In this document: positions 42,287 through 51,423 of the stretch, piece by piece
Layout: each line of letters opens with the position of its first letter
How positions within the stretch are numbered: position 1 is the stretch's first letter
Assembly: GCA_021648265.1 (NCBI GenBank)
Contig: JAKITD010000001.1
Span: forward strand, 1-64,000
Source: Flavobacteriaceae bacterium
GTDB taxonomy: Bacteria; Bacteroidota; Bacteroidia; Flavobacteriales; Flavobacteriaceae
Length of the DNA stretch: 64,000 nucleotides
Direction: 5' to 3'
Program-made: the position numbers and the translations under genes
Notes under the pieces: generated by a model
Told to the model about the DNA's origin: nothing
The model's input: the letters and a program-made list of their open reading frames with translations, nothing else
Databases searched by the model: none

Positions 42287-43342
42287 TTAATACACTTCGT
42301 CATAGTCAAGTACCACTTTTTTTGAAGTTGGTACCGCTTGACAAGTAAGTACAATATTGTTTTTTAAATCGTCTTGGTCTAATCCATAATTTAATCGCAT
42401 TGTAACCGAGCCTTCAATTACTTTTGCTTTGCAAGTACAACAAACTCCGCCTTTACAGGAAAAAGGGACATCGGCATCATTTTCTTCGGCTACCTCTAAA
42501 ATTGTTTTTCCGATCGGAATAGTAAAGGTATATTCCTCATCATCTATGGTAATTGAAACCTCAGCGTTATCTATAATGTTTATGATTTCTTTTTTATTTT
42601 TTCTTACTTCAAAAAGCTCAAAATGGATTTTATCTGAATTTAATCCAAGAGAAATAAATTCATCTTTTACTAAAAAAATCATTTCTTCTGGACCACAAAG
42701 AAAGCACTCGTCAACCTCGTTAATATTAATTATTTCTGAAGTGATTTGCTTTAATTTTTCTGAAGTAACTCTTCCGTTAAATAAATCGTTTTCTTGCTTT
42801 TCTTGCGTTAAAAAATGAAATACTTTTAAGCGATTTCCATATTTTAAAACCAGTGCTTTCAGTTCATTTTTAAAGATGATAGTATTGGAATTTTTACTAA
42901 GATAAAATAACTGAAAGGTGCTTTTGGGTTCCTTCGCTAAATGTGTTTTTATAATAGAAATAATTGGAGTAATTCCGCTTCCTGCAACAAAGGCAATATA
43001 GTTTTTTGCTTTATCGATTTCTACTTCCACAAAAAACCTCCCCATAGGTTTCATTACTTGTAAAGTATCGCCTTTTTTAAGAGTTTGGTTTACAAAAGTT
43101 GAAAATTTACCTTCTGAAATTTGCTTTACCGCAACTTTCCATTCGTTCTCCAAGGGACTCGAACACAGACTATACGAGCGTCGAATATCTTCGTCGTTAA
43201 TAGTTGTTCTTAATGTTAAATATTGTCCTTGTTTAAATTTAAATGTTTCTTTCAAATCATCTGGAACGTCAAATTCTATGACCGAACAATCATCGATATC
43301 TTTATAAATATCTTTTACTTGAAGTGTATGAAATTTCGCCAC
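42287..43342 (-). CDS. paaE: phenylacetyl-CoA epoxidase reductase subunit PaaE
   Basis: About 351 residues from a GTG at 43342 (reads M-A-K-F-H-T-L, matching PaaE starts); a TTG at 43363 gives seven extra residues but lies inside the operator. It has an FAD-binding domain (DIRRSYSLCSSPLENEWKVA), an NAD-binding domain (YIAFVAGSGITPIISIIKT, CFLCGPEEMIF) and a C-terminal 2Fe-2S domain with cysteines in VPFSCKGGVCCTCKAKV and LTCQAVP. It delivers electrons from NAD(P)H to PaaA. It is the first gene of the operon. Confidence 0.94.
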   Translation of the reverse strand: MAKFHTLQVKDIYKDIDDCSVIEFDVPDDLKETFKFKQGQYLTLRTTINDEDIRRSYSLCSSPLENEWKVAVKQISEGKFSTFVNQTLKKGDTLQVMKPMGRFFVEVEIDKAKNYIAFVAGSGITPIISIIKTHLAKEPKSTFQLFYLSKNSNTIIFKNELKALVLKYGNRLKVFHFLTQEKQENDLFNGRVTSEKLKQITSEIININEVDECFLCGPEEMIFLVKDEFISLGLNSDKIHFELFEVRKNKKEIINIIDNAEVSITIDDEEYTFTIPIGKTILEVAEENDADVPFSCKGGVCCTCKAKVIEGSVTMRLNYGLDQDDLKNNIVLTCQAVPTSKKVVLDYDEVY

Positions 43343-43361
43343 TATCTGTTTTTTATAATTC

Positions 43362-43379
43362 AACTAACAACTGTTAGTT
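43362..43379. promoter_or_regulatory. TetR-type operator at the paa promoter
   Basis: Perfect palindrome AACTAACA-AC-TGTTAGTT. It lies between the -7 element and the paaE start, about where transcription should begin, so a bound repressor would block initiation. The TetR gene at 43703 is the likely partner. The arms ACTAAC/GTTAGT are of the kind seen for TetR-family phenylacetate repressors. Confidence 0.7.
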
Positions 43380-43386
43380 TACGTTA

Positions 43387-43394
43387 CAAAGATA
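43387..43394 (-). promoter_or_regulatory. candidate -7 element of the paa operon
   Basis: On the minus strand TATCTTTG matches TAnnTTTG exactly, seven bases upstream of the operator. A canonical TTG at -33 is not clear. Confidence 0.55.
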
Positions 43395-43702
43395 GGAAAT
43401 AATTTTCAGCTAAACACTTTTCAATTTATTGCATTTTGGATAAGGGCACTGATCTTTCATCTTTGTTAAAGTTTTAAACTTTGGCAAAGATTTGTGGGTA
43501 CTAACCTTTAGAACAAGCATCGGTGATAATCTGTAAAATCTGTGTCATCTGTGTTTCTATTCAAACTCCAAAAACCAAAATTTCCACTTCATCATTCGAT
43601 ATTCATAAATCTTCAATCGTAAGTTAATAAGATTGTTCTCCCGACAACTTTCGGGACTAACAGTCGTCTGATCCGATAGTAATCGGATGACATTTTATTT
43701 TA
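43395..43702. other. spacer between tetR and the paa promoter
   Basis: About 310 bases without a gene. It contains AATCTGTAAAATCTGTGTCATC-like words (43520-43556), a CCCGA...TCGGG hairpin near 43641-43656 and a second hairpin ATCCGAT / ATCGGAT (43671-43688) just after the tetR stop that may terminate tetR. The rest looks like dispersed-repeat fragments. Confidence 0.5.
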
Positions 43703-44272
43703 TTATTTGTTAATTCCCTTTAACAGTACTTCACTTAAATTAGAAGCTAATTGGGAAGCATTTAGGTCTTCTTTTTGAGGAATCCAAACATATAAAGAGC
43801 GTAAGGTTGACAGCACTGAAAATAACATAATATCGGGGTTGATATTCTTGATTTCGTTTTTTAAAATGCCTTGTTTTATAATTTTACGGAAACTATTTTC
43901 GTAATCAACTCGCAGTTTCAGATAATGATTTAATTCATCTTTTAGGTGCATCCAATCGTTATTTAATGAAGCCATTCCGTTGGTGTTTCTGCTGGTAATA
44001 TCAACGTGAAGTGCAACGATTTGCTTCAGTTTATCGATGCAGCTTGTATTGGAATTTTTAATTTGTTCTAAGCCTTCAATAAATTCCTCCGCTAACGAAA
44101 TAATAATAAAAGTAAGAATCTCTTCCTTGTTTTTAATATGATTGTAAAGACTGGCAGCCTTTATTCCCATTACTTTCGCAATATCTCGCATAGTTACCGC
44201 ACTGTACCCTTTTTCTTTAAAAAGTGTGGATGCAGTTGTGATGATTTCTAATTTTCGAGGTGTTTGTTTCAT
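43703..44272 (-). CDS. TetR-family regulator, probable repressor of the phenylacetate genes
   Basis: 189 residues. The N-terminal helix-turn-helix is YSAVTMRDIAKVMGIKAASL followed by YNHIKNKEEIL. The C-terminal ligand domain is not assignable. It lies directly upstream of the paa operon on the same strand, and the operon promoter holds an 18-base palindrome. By analogy with PaaR-type regulators, phenylacetyl-CoA would release it from DNA. Confidence 0.85.
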   Translation of the reverse strand: MKQTPRKLEIITTASTLFKEKGYSAVTMRDIAKVMGIKAASLYNHIKNKEEILTFIIISLAEEFIEGLEQIKNSNTSCIDKLKQIVALHVDITSRNTNGMASLNNDWMHLKDELNHYLKLRVDYENSFRKIIKQGILKNEIKNINPDIMLFSVLSTLRSLYVWIPQKEDLNASQLASNLSEVLLKGINK

Positions 44273-44293
44273 ATAAATAGTAAGGTGCTTGTT

Positions 44294-46000
44294 TTATTTT
44301 TTAGTTACTTTTTTTGTTGTAATTTTTCCACTTTGTGAAATTATTTTAATAAAATACACACCTTTGGATAAATTTGAAATAGTTACTTCTTTAGTAGTTA
44401 CTTCTTTTATTTTTTGCCCTAATTGATTGTAAATGATTGCTTTTTTTAGGGTTTCATTTTTTAAATTGATAGTAAAAGTATTAAATGTTGGGTTTGGATA
44501 AATTGAAATAAAATCGTCTAGAGTTTCTTCATTGATTGATAAAATGTAAAACTCATCTGCACCACAATCAACAATAGCGTCGTTTATTCGCTCTTCTCCA
44601 TCTATATCTACTTCATTTACACCTGGAATAAGGTTTGGATTTCCAGTATTTACAGCAAGCGAAGATCCTGAAATATGAAAATCATTTGGAGCATCTGCAA
44701 GTTGTGGGCTTCCGTAAACAGAATTGTTTCCGTAGCCTGTATTGTTGTAATAATTATCTAGATAGATATATGAACCTAATACAAAGACTTGAATATCATC
44801 AAATCCGTCATCATTGTAAACCAAGTTATAATTTAAGCTTAAATTATTTTGCGTACGATAGGCGTATAAAAATATATCTTCATATATACTATTTGAAATG
44901 TAAAAAATGTTATTTTCTATGGTGCAGTCTTGCAAATTGGTCATTGTAATTTCGCCGTGACTATCATCGTTTGTATCGTTGTTATAAAATGTATTGTTTA
45001 AAATATGGCAATCAATTACGTTTCCTGTGGTACTTACATCGTAACCTCCTATTGACATTCCTGAACGGATATTGTTATAAAATATGTTATTTCTAAAAAT
45101 AATATTTCTAGTTTCTCCATCTTGTTCGCAACCTATTGAGCCTCCGTAACCATTATTGTGGCTTATATTGTTTTCGACTATTATATTCTTTCCGCCGTCA
45201 ATATATATTCCTGCTGCTCCAGAATAATCGGCAACACAATTATATACAAGGTTGTTTCTTATTATCCCGTTTCGACCTCTATCATAAAGTGATGTAGGAG
45301 ATTCTCCGTAATTACCAATTACATCAATTCCGATATTGGTATTGTCATAAACTATATTGTCTTCAATTATAAAACCACTAACATTTGCATTGAGTTTTAG
45401 ATTTTCGCTATATCCGTTTTTATTATTAAAAATCTCATTTCCACGAATGGTTAAATTATGAATTGAATCTTGTGCCATATAACCCCAAGCGTTGATTCCT
45501 ATAGCAGATGTGCCATTAATAACAGGCGCATTGGGATCTGGGTCAAACCAAATATTACTAACTTTATTGTTTATTATTTCTATGTGATGTACTGCTCCTT
45601 CGAGGGTAATTCCCTGACAGTGATTAAATTTGTTGTTGGTTAGGTGCAGCCCTTCTATACGAATGTAGGCTTTAAAATCTAAGATAGAGATAATTGCATC
45701 GTCATCTGCAAAATTTATTGCATCTATTATTACCTCATCGTTTTGGTAGTTTTTTATGGTAATAAATGCTGATGGGTTTCCTGAAACATTAATATTAATT
45801 TTTTCTTCATAAGTTCCTTCCAATATATGAAGTACATCTCCTGCCGAAAGTTGATTTACCCCATACTGAATGGTTAAAAACGGAGAGGACAATTCTCCAT
45901 TATTAGCATTGTTTCCTGTTGTTGAAACGTAATAATTGCTTTGTGATATTGCTAGTGTTGAGCATAAAAGAAATAATTTTATTAGAATATTCTTTTTCAT
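44294..46000 (-). CDS. secreted right-handed beta-helix protein with T9SS sorting domain
   Basis: 568 residues. A signal peptide (IKLFLLCSTLAISQS) is followed by the DUF1565-like start YYVSTTGNNANNGELSSPFL and a long parallel beta-helix (about 80-440) of Asn-rich N-N-x-I-x-x-N rungs. The C-terminal type-A T9SS sorting domain (about 490-568) has SIYPNPTFNTFTINLKNETL and the end KITTKKVTKK. Polysaccharide lyases and epimerases use this fold, but no catalytic residues are identified. Its ATG overlaps the GH9 stop by four bases, so it is the second gene of a unit. Confidence 0.85.
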   Translation of the reverse strand: MKKNILIKLFLLCSTLAISQSNYYVSTTGNNANNGELSSPFLTIQYGVNQLSAGDVLHILEGTYEEKININVSGNPSAFITIKNYQNDEVIIDAINFADDDAIISILDFKAYIRIEGLHLTNNKFNHCQGITLEGAVHHIEIINNKVSNIWFDPDPNAPVINGTSAIGINAWGYMAQDSIHNLTIRGNEIFNNKNGYSENLKLNANVSGFIIEDNIVYDNTNIGIDVIGNYGESPTSLYDRGRNGIIRNNLVYNCVADYSGAAGIYIDGGKNIIVENNISHNNGYGGSIGCEQDGETRNIIFRNNIFYNNIRSGMSIGGYDVSTTGNVIDCHILNNTFYNNDTNDDSHGEITMTNLQDCTIENNIFYISNSIYEDIFLYAYRTQNNLSLNYNLVYNDDGFDDIQVFVLGSYIYLDNYYNNTGYGNNSVYGSPQLADAPNDFHISGSSLAVNTGNPNLIPGVNEVDIDGEERINDAIVDCGADEFYILSINEETLDDFISIYPNPTFNTFTINLKNETLKKAIIYNQLGQKIKEVTTKEVTISNLSKGVYFIKIISQSGKITTKKVTKK

Positions 46001-48018
46001 TTTTTAATCACTTTTTTAACAGTAATTTCACCACTCTGTAAAGTGATTTTCACAAAATAAATGCCTTTATGTAAATTTGAAATGTTTACTTCATTGGTTG
46101 TTATTTCTTTTACTTGTTGCCCTAATTGGTTATAAATGAATGCTTTTTCTAACGTTTCATTTTTTAAATTGATAGTAAAAGTATTTTTCGTGGGATTTGG
46201 GTAAATTGAAATAAAATCGTTTAGAGTTTCATCATTGATTGATAAGATTGTGTAATCTCCAAATAAAAAGTAGTCTTGAAGAGCAGCACTTAGAAAGACA
46301 AAAGGAGCATTCCAATTTATTGTTATTTCGTTTGTAGAATAACTACACCATTCATCAATATATTTATTTGCTTGTTCTTGAGCAGGATAAACACAACTGC
46401 TTCCTTCATCTGGGTTTGTATAATTTTGAGGACCGCCAACTACCATTCCTGGGATTGGTGCTGCCACAGCATCTGCTTGCGATGGTCTGTGATGTGGGTT
46501 TTGTGGAGACTTATCTCCTAATCCTGTTACAAAACAATAGTTTGTTGCATTTCTTCCTAATATATAATCAAAACTACTTATAGCTGCATCTAAATATGTA
46601 CTGTCTTCTGTTATATGAAATGCCTTTACGAGTAATATCCCTTGATTTGAAGCAACACCATTTGATCCCCAAGTAAAATCTTCGTTGAGATCTCCCATAG
46701 TAACTTTATGTGCAGATTGAGTTTCGTAATGTGTTCTAAGATTATCTGCTCTATCTAATAATTTGGCTTGTAAAAAAGGAATGTCATTCAATCCAATAGC
46801 CGATAAATTGTCTTGGTGTAGGAGCAAAGAATAAATAGCTAAAAAATCTACGTGTGGCCAACTAGGAACAAACCAAGATGAGAAATTTGTCCAATCAATA
46901 GTGATGTAATAATTGTCATCCATAGTAGTAATATACAGTTCGGTTGCTGCCCAAATAAACTCATCAGACATATAATCATCTTCGTAAGCTCCTGTATAAA
47001 TATTTGGATTGTATAAGCTATTATGTGTATTTTGATTATAAATTATATTGGGATTTGCATTTGCCCAATTCCAAGCAGATTGAGCTGCTGTTAAGCATTG
47101 GCTGGAATAAGTAGTATCAAATTGGCTAAACACTCTTGAAGCTGTAGCCATTACCGCAGCAAAATTTAATGCCGATGAGGTGGTTTTTTGTATCACATAT
47201 CTTGGTGTTGATTGTCCGTTTTCTGGCATTACAATTCCGTCAAAACTTTCATTAGTGAGTTTAAAATATACGCCACCATCATCAGGATCTTGCATTGTAA
47301 GCATCCAATCTAAATTCCATTTTATCTCATCTAATATATCTGGAATGTTATTGCCCGACTCAGGTATGTTGCTGTTTAGATTATTAAATAGTGTTGCATA
47401 CTGTTCGTAAGCAGCTAATAATGTGTAAGTTGAAATTCCAGAATTGACTATATATTTATTATAATCTCCAGCATCATACCAACCTTTTGGGCTAGCTATA
47501 ATAGTTCCTTCTGGACGATTGGTACTTGCGGCAGATTGATGAATTACTATATTAGTGTCTAAATGTCCTTCATTTCGCACCCAATCTTCACCATATACAG
47601 GAAGAACAGGGCTTGAACAACGCATATAATAGTACGCTTTCAGGCTTTTACTTAAAGGATCTAAGCCTATTAATTGGTTAATATTAAAAATATGTGAGTA
47701 ACCAATAGCAGGAATTTGTATTACAAATTCACCTAGAGTATTGAAGGCAGTAATATCTATGGTAGCAATATTTTCACCTGAAAACTCCCAATAATTTGGT
47801 GAAGAAAAAGTTCCAGAATAATAGGTTGAAGATAAGTCTGGGGATTTGATATAAAACACACCGCCTGTATCTGTTTTAACTGAGATAATTTTTTTTCCTT
47901 GCTCAAAATATCCTCCTTGGTTTAACCTAATATCTTCGCTGAGCTGGGAGTAACTATATGGAATTACAAAAAAGAAGGAACCTAAAATGTAAAAATATTT
48001 TATTATTATTGAGTTCAT
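45997..48018 (-). CDS. secreted glycoside hydrolase family 9 with T9SS sorting domain
   Basis: 673 residues. A signal peptide is followed by a CelD_N-like Ig domain (SEDIRLNQGGYFEQGKKIIS) and a GH9 (alpha/alpha)6 barrel (about 105-580). It carries the catalytic-base region SPKGWYDAGDYNKYIVNSG, the late NPHHRPSQADAV with the conserved His/Arg, and a Glu in STNEITINWNAPF. The C-terminal T9SS domain (about 595-673) shares NLKNETLEKAFIYNQLGQQV with its neighbours. GH9 enzymes cleave beta-1,4-glucans and related glycans; the substrate here is not known. Confidence 0.9.
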   Translation of the reverse strand: MNSIIIKYFYILGSFFFVIPYSYSQLSEDIRLNQGGYFEQGKKIISVKTDTGGVFYIKSPDLSSTYYSGTFSSPNYWEFSGENIATIDITAFNTLGEFVIQIPAIGYSHIFNINQLIGLDPLSKSLKAYYYMRCSSPVLPVYGEDWVRNEGHLDTNIVIHQSAASTNRPEGTIIASPKGWYDAGDYNKYIVNSGISTYTLLAAYEQYATLFNNLNSNIPESGNNIPDILDEIKWNLDWMLTMQDPDDGGVYFKLTNESFDGIVMPENGQSTPRYVIQKTTSSALNFAAVMATASRVFSQFDTTYSSQCLTAAQSAWNWANANPNIIYNQNTHNSLYNPNIYTGAYEDDYMSDEFIWAATELYITTMDDNYYITIDWTNFSSWFVPSWPHVDFLAIYSLLLHQDNLSAIGLNDIPFLQAKLLDRADNLRTHYETQSAHKVTMGDLNEDFTWGSNGVASNQGILLVKAFHITEDSTYLDAAISSFDYILGRNATNYCFVTGLGDKSPQNPHHRPSQADAVAAPIPGMVVGGPQNYTNPDEGSSCVYPAQEQANKYIDEWCSYSTNEITINWNAPFVFLSAALQDYFLFGDYTILSINDETLNDFISIYPNPTKNTFTINLKNETLEKAFIYNQLGQQVKEITTNEVNISNLHKGIYFVKITLQSGEITVKKVIKK

Positions 48019-48021
48019 GTA

Positions 48022-49452
48022 TTATTCTTTAACTATTTTTTTAGTTACTGTTTTTCCGCTTTGTGAAGTGATTTTCACAAAATAAATACCAGAAGTTAGA
48101 GGTGATATATTTATTTTGCTATCATTAAATGAAGAACTAAACTGCACTACTTGCCCAATTGTGTTATATATTTTATAACTTTTAAAAACCTGTCCTTTAT
48201 TATTAACTGTCAATATTTCTCTTACAGGGTTAGGATAAATGGTTATTCCGTTTTCTGTAACTTCATTTATATTTAGTATTTGCATTCCCTCATTTCTCCA
48301 TTTAACATAGTCAAAGCTCCAACGGTAATTTTGATTATAAATTTTAGTATTCCATCCAATATTCGTTGTGGCAACCCCAGCCTCCCAAAGTTTATCGCCT
48401 ATATTTATATAATCTATGTCTGTAGTTTGTTTAAAAACCCATGCATATAGTGGGGCAATTAGCATATTAAGCACTGGAGCTGGGTTTGCATTGTTAATAC
48501 TTTCGTAACGTAGAGCTGAATAGCCAGAACCTCCCTCATCGTTCCAATTAGGGTTTGAACCCCCCATATCATCTACCCACATTAATTTACCAATATTAAT
48601 TCCACTTTCTACTGTAGCAGTATAGCGCATATGGTGTGCAACTTCTGTTAATGCTTCTGTTATAGTCCGTGTAGGGTTATATAAAACTGAAGGATGTGTA
48701 AAAAGTACTGAAGGATCACGACCGTTTTCTATTTCCCACTCATAAAACTCTATAAGTGCCTCAGCAGTTAAAGCTACCATAAAAGGAGCCAATCTATGAA
48801 TAGGATCAACATAGGTTTCTGTAATCCATTCATCTAAATGTCTCATAGACATCGTAACGTAGTGAGCAAGAGCTTCTTGTTGACGGGCATGACCAAATTT
48901 TTCAGCGTTTATATGAGAAGATACCATATAAGCAATTTCACGAGAACGTCTTTCAGAATGCCATGATTCTCTATAACTGGTAGTCAAAACGTTGGCAAAG
49001 GCTCCGTTATCACGCATTCTTACAACACCTTCAACAGATATAGCATCTCCTGTTCGCTGGGCATCCGTCATTATACCATGAGAAAAACGTCTCCATCCAT
49101 GTACATACCAAGGAATAGTACCATTATAATTAAAACGTGCATCAAGGTAAACTCTATAAACACGCTCGGCTTCTTGTGCATGTGTATTCCAAGGTTCTTC
49201 TTGTCCTGTATAGTCTGCTATTTGAAAATATATACGTTGTGCATCATAATATATTCCATTTTGTTCATTCATTCCTCCATTTGTAGGAGGGTCGTAAGTT
49301 TCTAAATATACTCCCCAATAATCGCCCCAAGTGGTCATATTAGTTTCCCATTGATTAAATAGCGGAGGCTGGGCATTGGTTTTAAAGGTAGAAATGAATA
49401 GAATAGTTGCTACTGTTAAAAATTGTCTGAGTTTTTGGTATAGTAGTTCCAT
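48022..49452 (-). CDS. secreted T9SS cargo protein of unknown function
   Basis: 476 residues. A signal peptide (LTVATILFISTFKTNAQ) is followed by an about 360-residue domain rich in Trp, Tyr, His and Arg (WETNMTTWGDYWGVYLETYD, ARQQEALAHYVTMSMRHLDE, ALTEVAHHMRYTATVESGIN). It looks helical, perhaps an alpha/alpha toroid. The C-terminus is a T9SS type-A sorting domain (ITIYPNPVREILTVNNKGQV, end GKTVTKKIVKE). No known glycosidase or lyase family is recognised. It sits between a GH9 enzyme and a beta-helix protein, which suggests a role in the same polysaccharide attack. Confidence 0.75.
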   Translation of the reverse strand: MELLYQKLRQFLTVATILFISTFKTNAQPPLFNQWETNMTTWGDYWGVYLETYDPPTNGGMNEQNGIYYDAQRIYFQIADYTGQEEPWNTHAQEAERVYRVYLDARFNYNGTIPWYVHGWRRFSHGIMTDAQRTGDAISVEGVVRMRDNGAFANVLTTSYRESWHSERRSREIAYMVSSHINAEKFGHARQQEALAHYVTMSMRHLDEWITETYVDPIHRLAPFMVALTAEALIEFYEWEIENGRDPSVLFTHPSVLYNPTRTITEALTEVAHHMRYTATVESGINIGKLMWVDDMGGSNPNWNDEGGSGYSALRYESINNANPAPVLNMLIAPLYAWVFKQTTDIDYINIGDKLWEAGVATTNIGWNTKIYNQNYRWSFDYVKWRNEGMQILNINEVTENGITIYPNPVREILTVNNKGQVFKSYKIYNTIGQVVQFSSSFNDSKINISPLTSGIYFVKITSQSGKTVTKKIVKE

Positions 49453-49495
49453 AAGTTATTAGGTTTGGGGTTATTGAATATTTTTGATTTTCTTT

Positions 49496-51133
49496 TTAAT
49501 TTTTTATAAGCCTTACTGTTACTTTTTTCTTATCAGTTGTGAGCTTTAAGAAATAAAGACCTGAATTTAGATGTGATACATCTACTTCATTTAAAATTGT
49601 TTCTTTTATTTTTTGACCTAATTGGTTGTAAATGATTGCTTTTTGTAGAGTTTCATTTTTTAAGACAATAGTGAAAGAGTTAGATGTAGGGTTTGGATAA
49701 ATAGAGATCGTGTTATTTGAGGTTTCATCATAGATTGATAAATCTTCATCATATTCAAAAGCACCCATATCTATATTTCCTAAAACTGGTCTGTTTATTG
49801 CGTCTTGGTGTTTGACATATTCAAAAGAGATATCATAGTCCGGCAATAGTATAGCAGGAATTACATCTCCCATATTAACAAGAGGTGATGTTTCTTGAGG
49901 TTTAAATAACTGATTATCAAAATCCCCAAATAAAGGGTCTTCTCCTGTAATATTATTACCTAAATCGTTTACAATTCCATTTGGCGAGCAGAAGCAGTTC
50001 TGCCAATCTGTTTTTAACCAATTGTGATGCATGTTAAATATTCCACTGCCCTCTATCATAGCAAATTGGCTTCCTGAGGCAGTCGTATATATAACATTAT
50101 TAAAAACTTCTGCTGTTTCGTCATTAGTTGATAATCGCACCAAAGTTGTATTTCCTGTTCTGGTAGAAATAACAGTATTGTTATAAAAATATAGTGTTCC
50201 TTTTCGGTAACCTGCGGTAACTCCACTATCTCCTCCGTAATGAATAATTTGAGAATTTCCTGCATCATCTGGTTCTATTAAAATATTTCCATAAACATGT
50301 GTAGTGTTATAATTAGGATGGTTAGCAACTTCGGGGACATCGTAAGAATCTACAAGGTCTAATTGTCTATTTCCTCCTTCAATCCAATTATATTTAACTA
50401 TTAATCCCGCAGATCTATCTTTTAGGTTATTTCCATCAGCTCCTGTTCTTAAAGGACCAAAACGATTAAATTGATAGGTTGTGTTTATTGCTGCTGTGTA
50501 GGTATTGTGCTCGTAATAACTTCCAACAATACCATTATTATAGATATAGTTTTTTTCTATTAATATATTTTCTGATTGTCCTGCGTTTGCACCAATAAAT
50601 ATACCATTACCAGAATCGTGTAATGTGCAGTTTCTAATAATGATATTTGCTCCTTTTTCTATATAAATAGATGCAGCATTACTTATGTAAGTTTCTGTTT
50701 GACCATTGTCATTGGTAAATTGGTATGCTGGTCTTGCTGATCTAATTTCAAGGTTTTCTATTGTTATGTAAGTAGGTAAGCCATCCGCAGGAACATTAGA
50801 ACCTCCTATTTTAATAACACCTCTGTTTTCATTCCAAAAATTCACATTGTTCACAGTAACAGCGTCATTGCCATCAATTATCGGCTGTTGCCCTTGTGCG
50901 TTATTAACACCTATAATTTCTATTCTGTTTTGAGCAGTACCTTGCCTATTAATTACCCATTTTTCTTTATATGGAGTTGCTCTCCAATGAATATACACAC
51001 GGTCACCTGCATTTAAAGTAGCCCAAGGCACTTCAGAGATTGTTGTTAAGGGCTGGCTTAGACCTACGTGGTAGTCTGTTGCGTAAGTAATGAGAGAAAT
51101 TAATAGTACAAAAGAAGATAGTTGAAGTTTCAT
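49496..51133 (-). CDS. secreted right-handed beta-helix protein with T9SS sorting domain
   Basis: 545 residues. A signal peptide (SSFVLLISLITYATD) leads into a parallel beta-helix (about 60-430) with YITIENLEIRSARPAYQ, NIIIRNCTLHDSGNGIFIGA and ENILIEKNYIYNNGI rungs, and a polysaccharide-enzyme-like closing motif NIDMGAFEYD. The T9SS domain from about 465 has SIYPNPTSNSFTIVLKNETL. It may be a lyase or an epimerase, but no catalytic residue set is assigned. It is the first gene of the four-gene T9SS cargo run. Confidence 0.83.
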   Translation of the reverse strand: MKLQLSSFVLLISLITYATDYHVGLSQPLTTISEVPWATLNAGDRVYIHWRATPYKEKWVINRQGTAQNRIEIIGVNNAQGQQPIIDGNDAVTVNNVNFWNENRGVIKIGGSNVPADGLPTYITIENLEIRSARPAYQFTNDNGQTETYISNAASIYIEKGANIIIRNCTLHDSGNGIFIGANAGQSENILIEKNYIYNNGIVGSYYEHNTYTAAINTTYQFNRFGPLRTGADGNNLKDRSAGLIVKYNWIEGGNRQLDLVDSYDVPEVANHPNYNTTHVYGNILIEPDDAGNSQIIHYGGDSGVTAGYRKGTLYFYNNTVISTRTGNTTLVRLSTNDETAEVFNNVIYTTASGSQFAMIEGSGIFNMHHNWLKTDWQNCFCSPNGIVNDLGNNITGEDPLFGDFDNQLFKPQETSPLVNMGDVIPAILLPDYDISFEYVKHQDAINRPVLGNIDMGAFEYDEDLSIYDETSNNTISIYPNPTSNSFTIVLKNETLQKAIIYNQLGQKIKETILNEVDVSHLNSGLYFLKLTTDKKKVTVRLIKN

Positions 51134-51423
51134 GTTTTTCTTGTTTTTTTATTTTCAACATAACAATAATAACACATTATCGACTAACCTTGTTTTTTTA
51201 TCGATGTAATACATTGATTTTTAACATTTTTCGTGAATTAGAGACTAAAATAAAGGTGAGTTCGCAGACTCTTATTGAAGCAGGCATACGAGATACCTTG
51301 CCTTGACGACAGGCAGGTTAAACCTATTCTCGTAGGTCGAAGCGAAATGCGAAGGGAGAATCAAAAAATGAAAAAGATTATTCTTTTTGAATCAACTAAC
51401 TTTACAATTTCTTTTACCTTGAA
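51134..51423. other. spacer before the T9SS cargo genes
   Basis: 290 bases without a gene. It holds the imperfect hairpin at 51287-51334 and a dispersed-repeat-like GGTCGAAGCGAAATGCGAAG stretch (51335-51354). No TAnnTTTG element was recognised near the beta-helix gene start. Confidence 0.5.
51287..51334. terminator. long imperfect hairpin after the diheme lipoprotein gene
   Basis: Outer arms TACGAGA (51287-51293) and TCTCGTA (51328-51334) and inner arms TGCCT (51299-51303) and AGGCA (51311-51315). It lies about 90 bases past the stop at 51424 and may terminate that transcript. Confidence 0.4.

Noticed and set aside
51282-51293. GGCATACGAGAT matches part of a sequencing adapter (P7-type).
   Set aside because: Only 12 bases match, the flanking bases do not continue as adapter, and the match lies within an imperfect hairpin of native sequence. 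Chance resemblance is the simpler reading.
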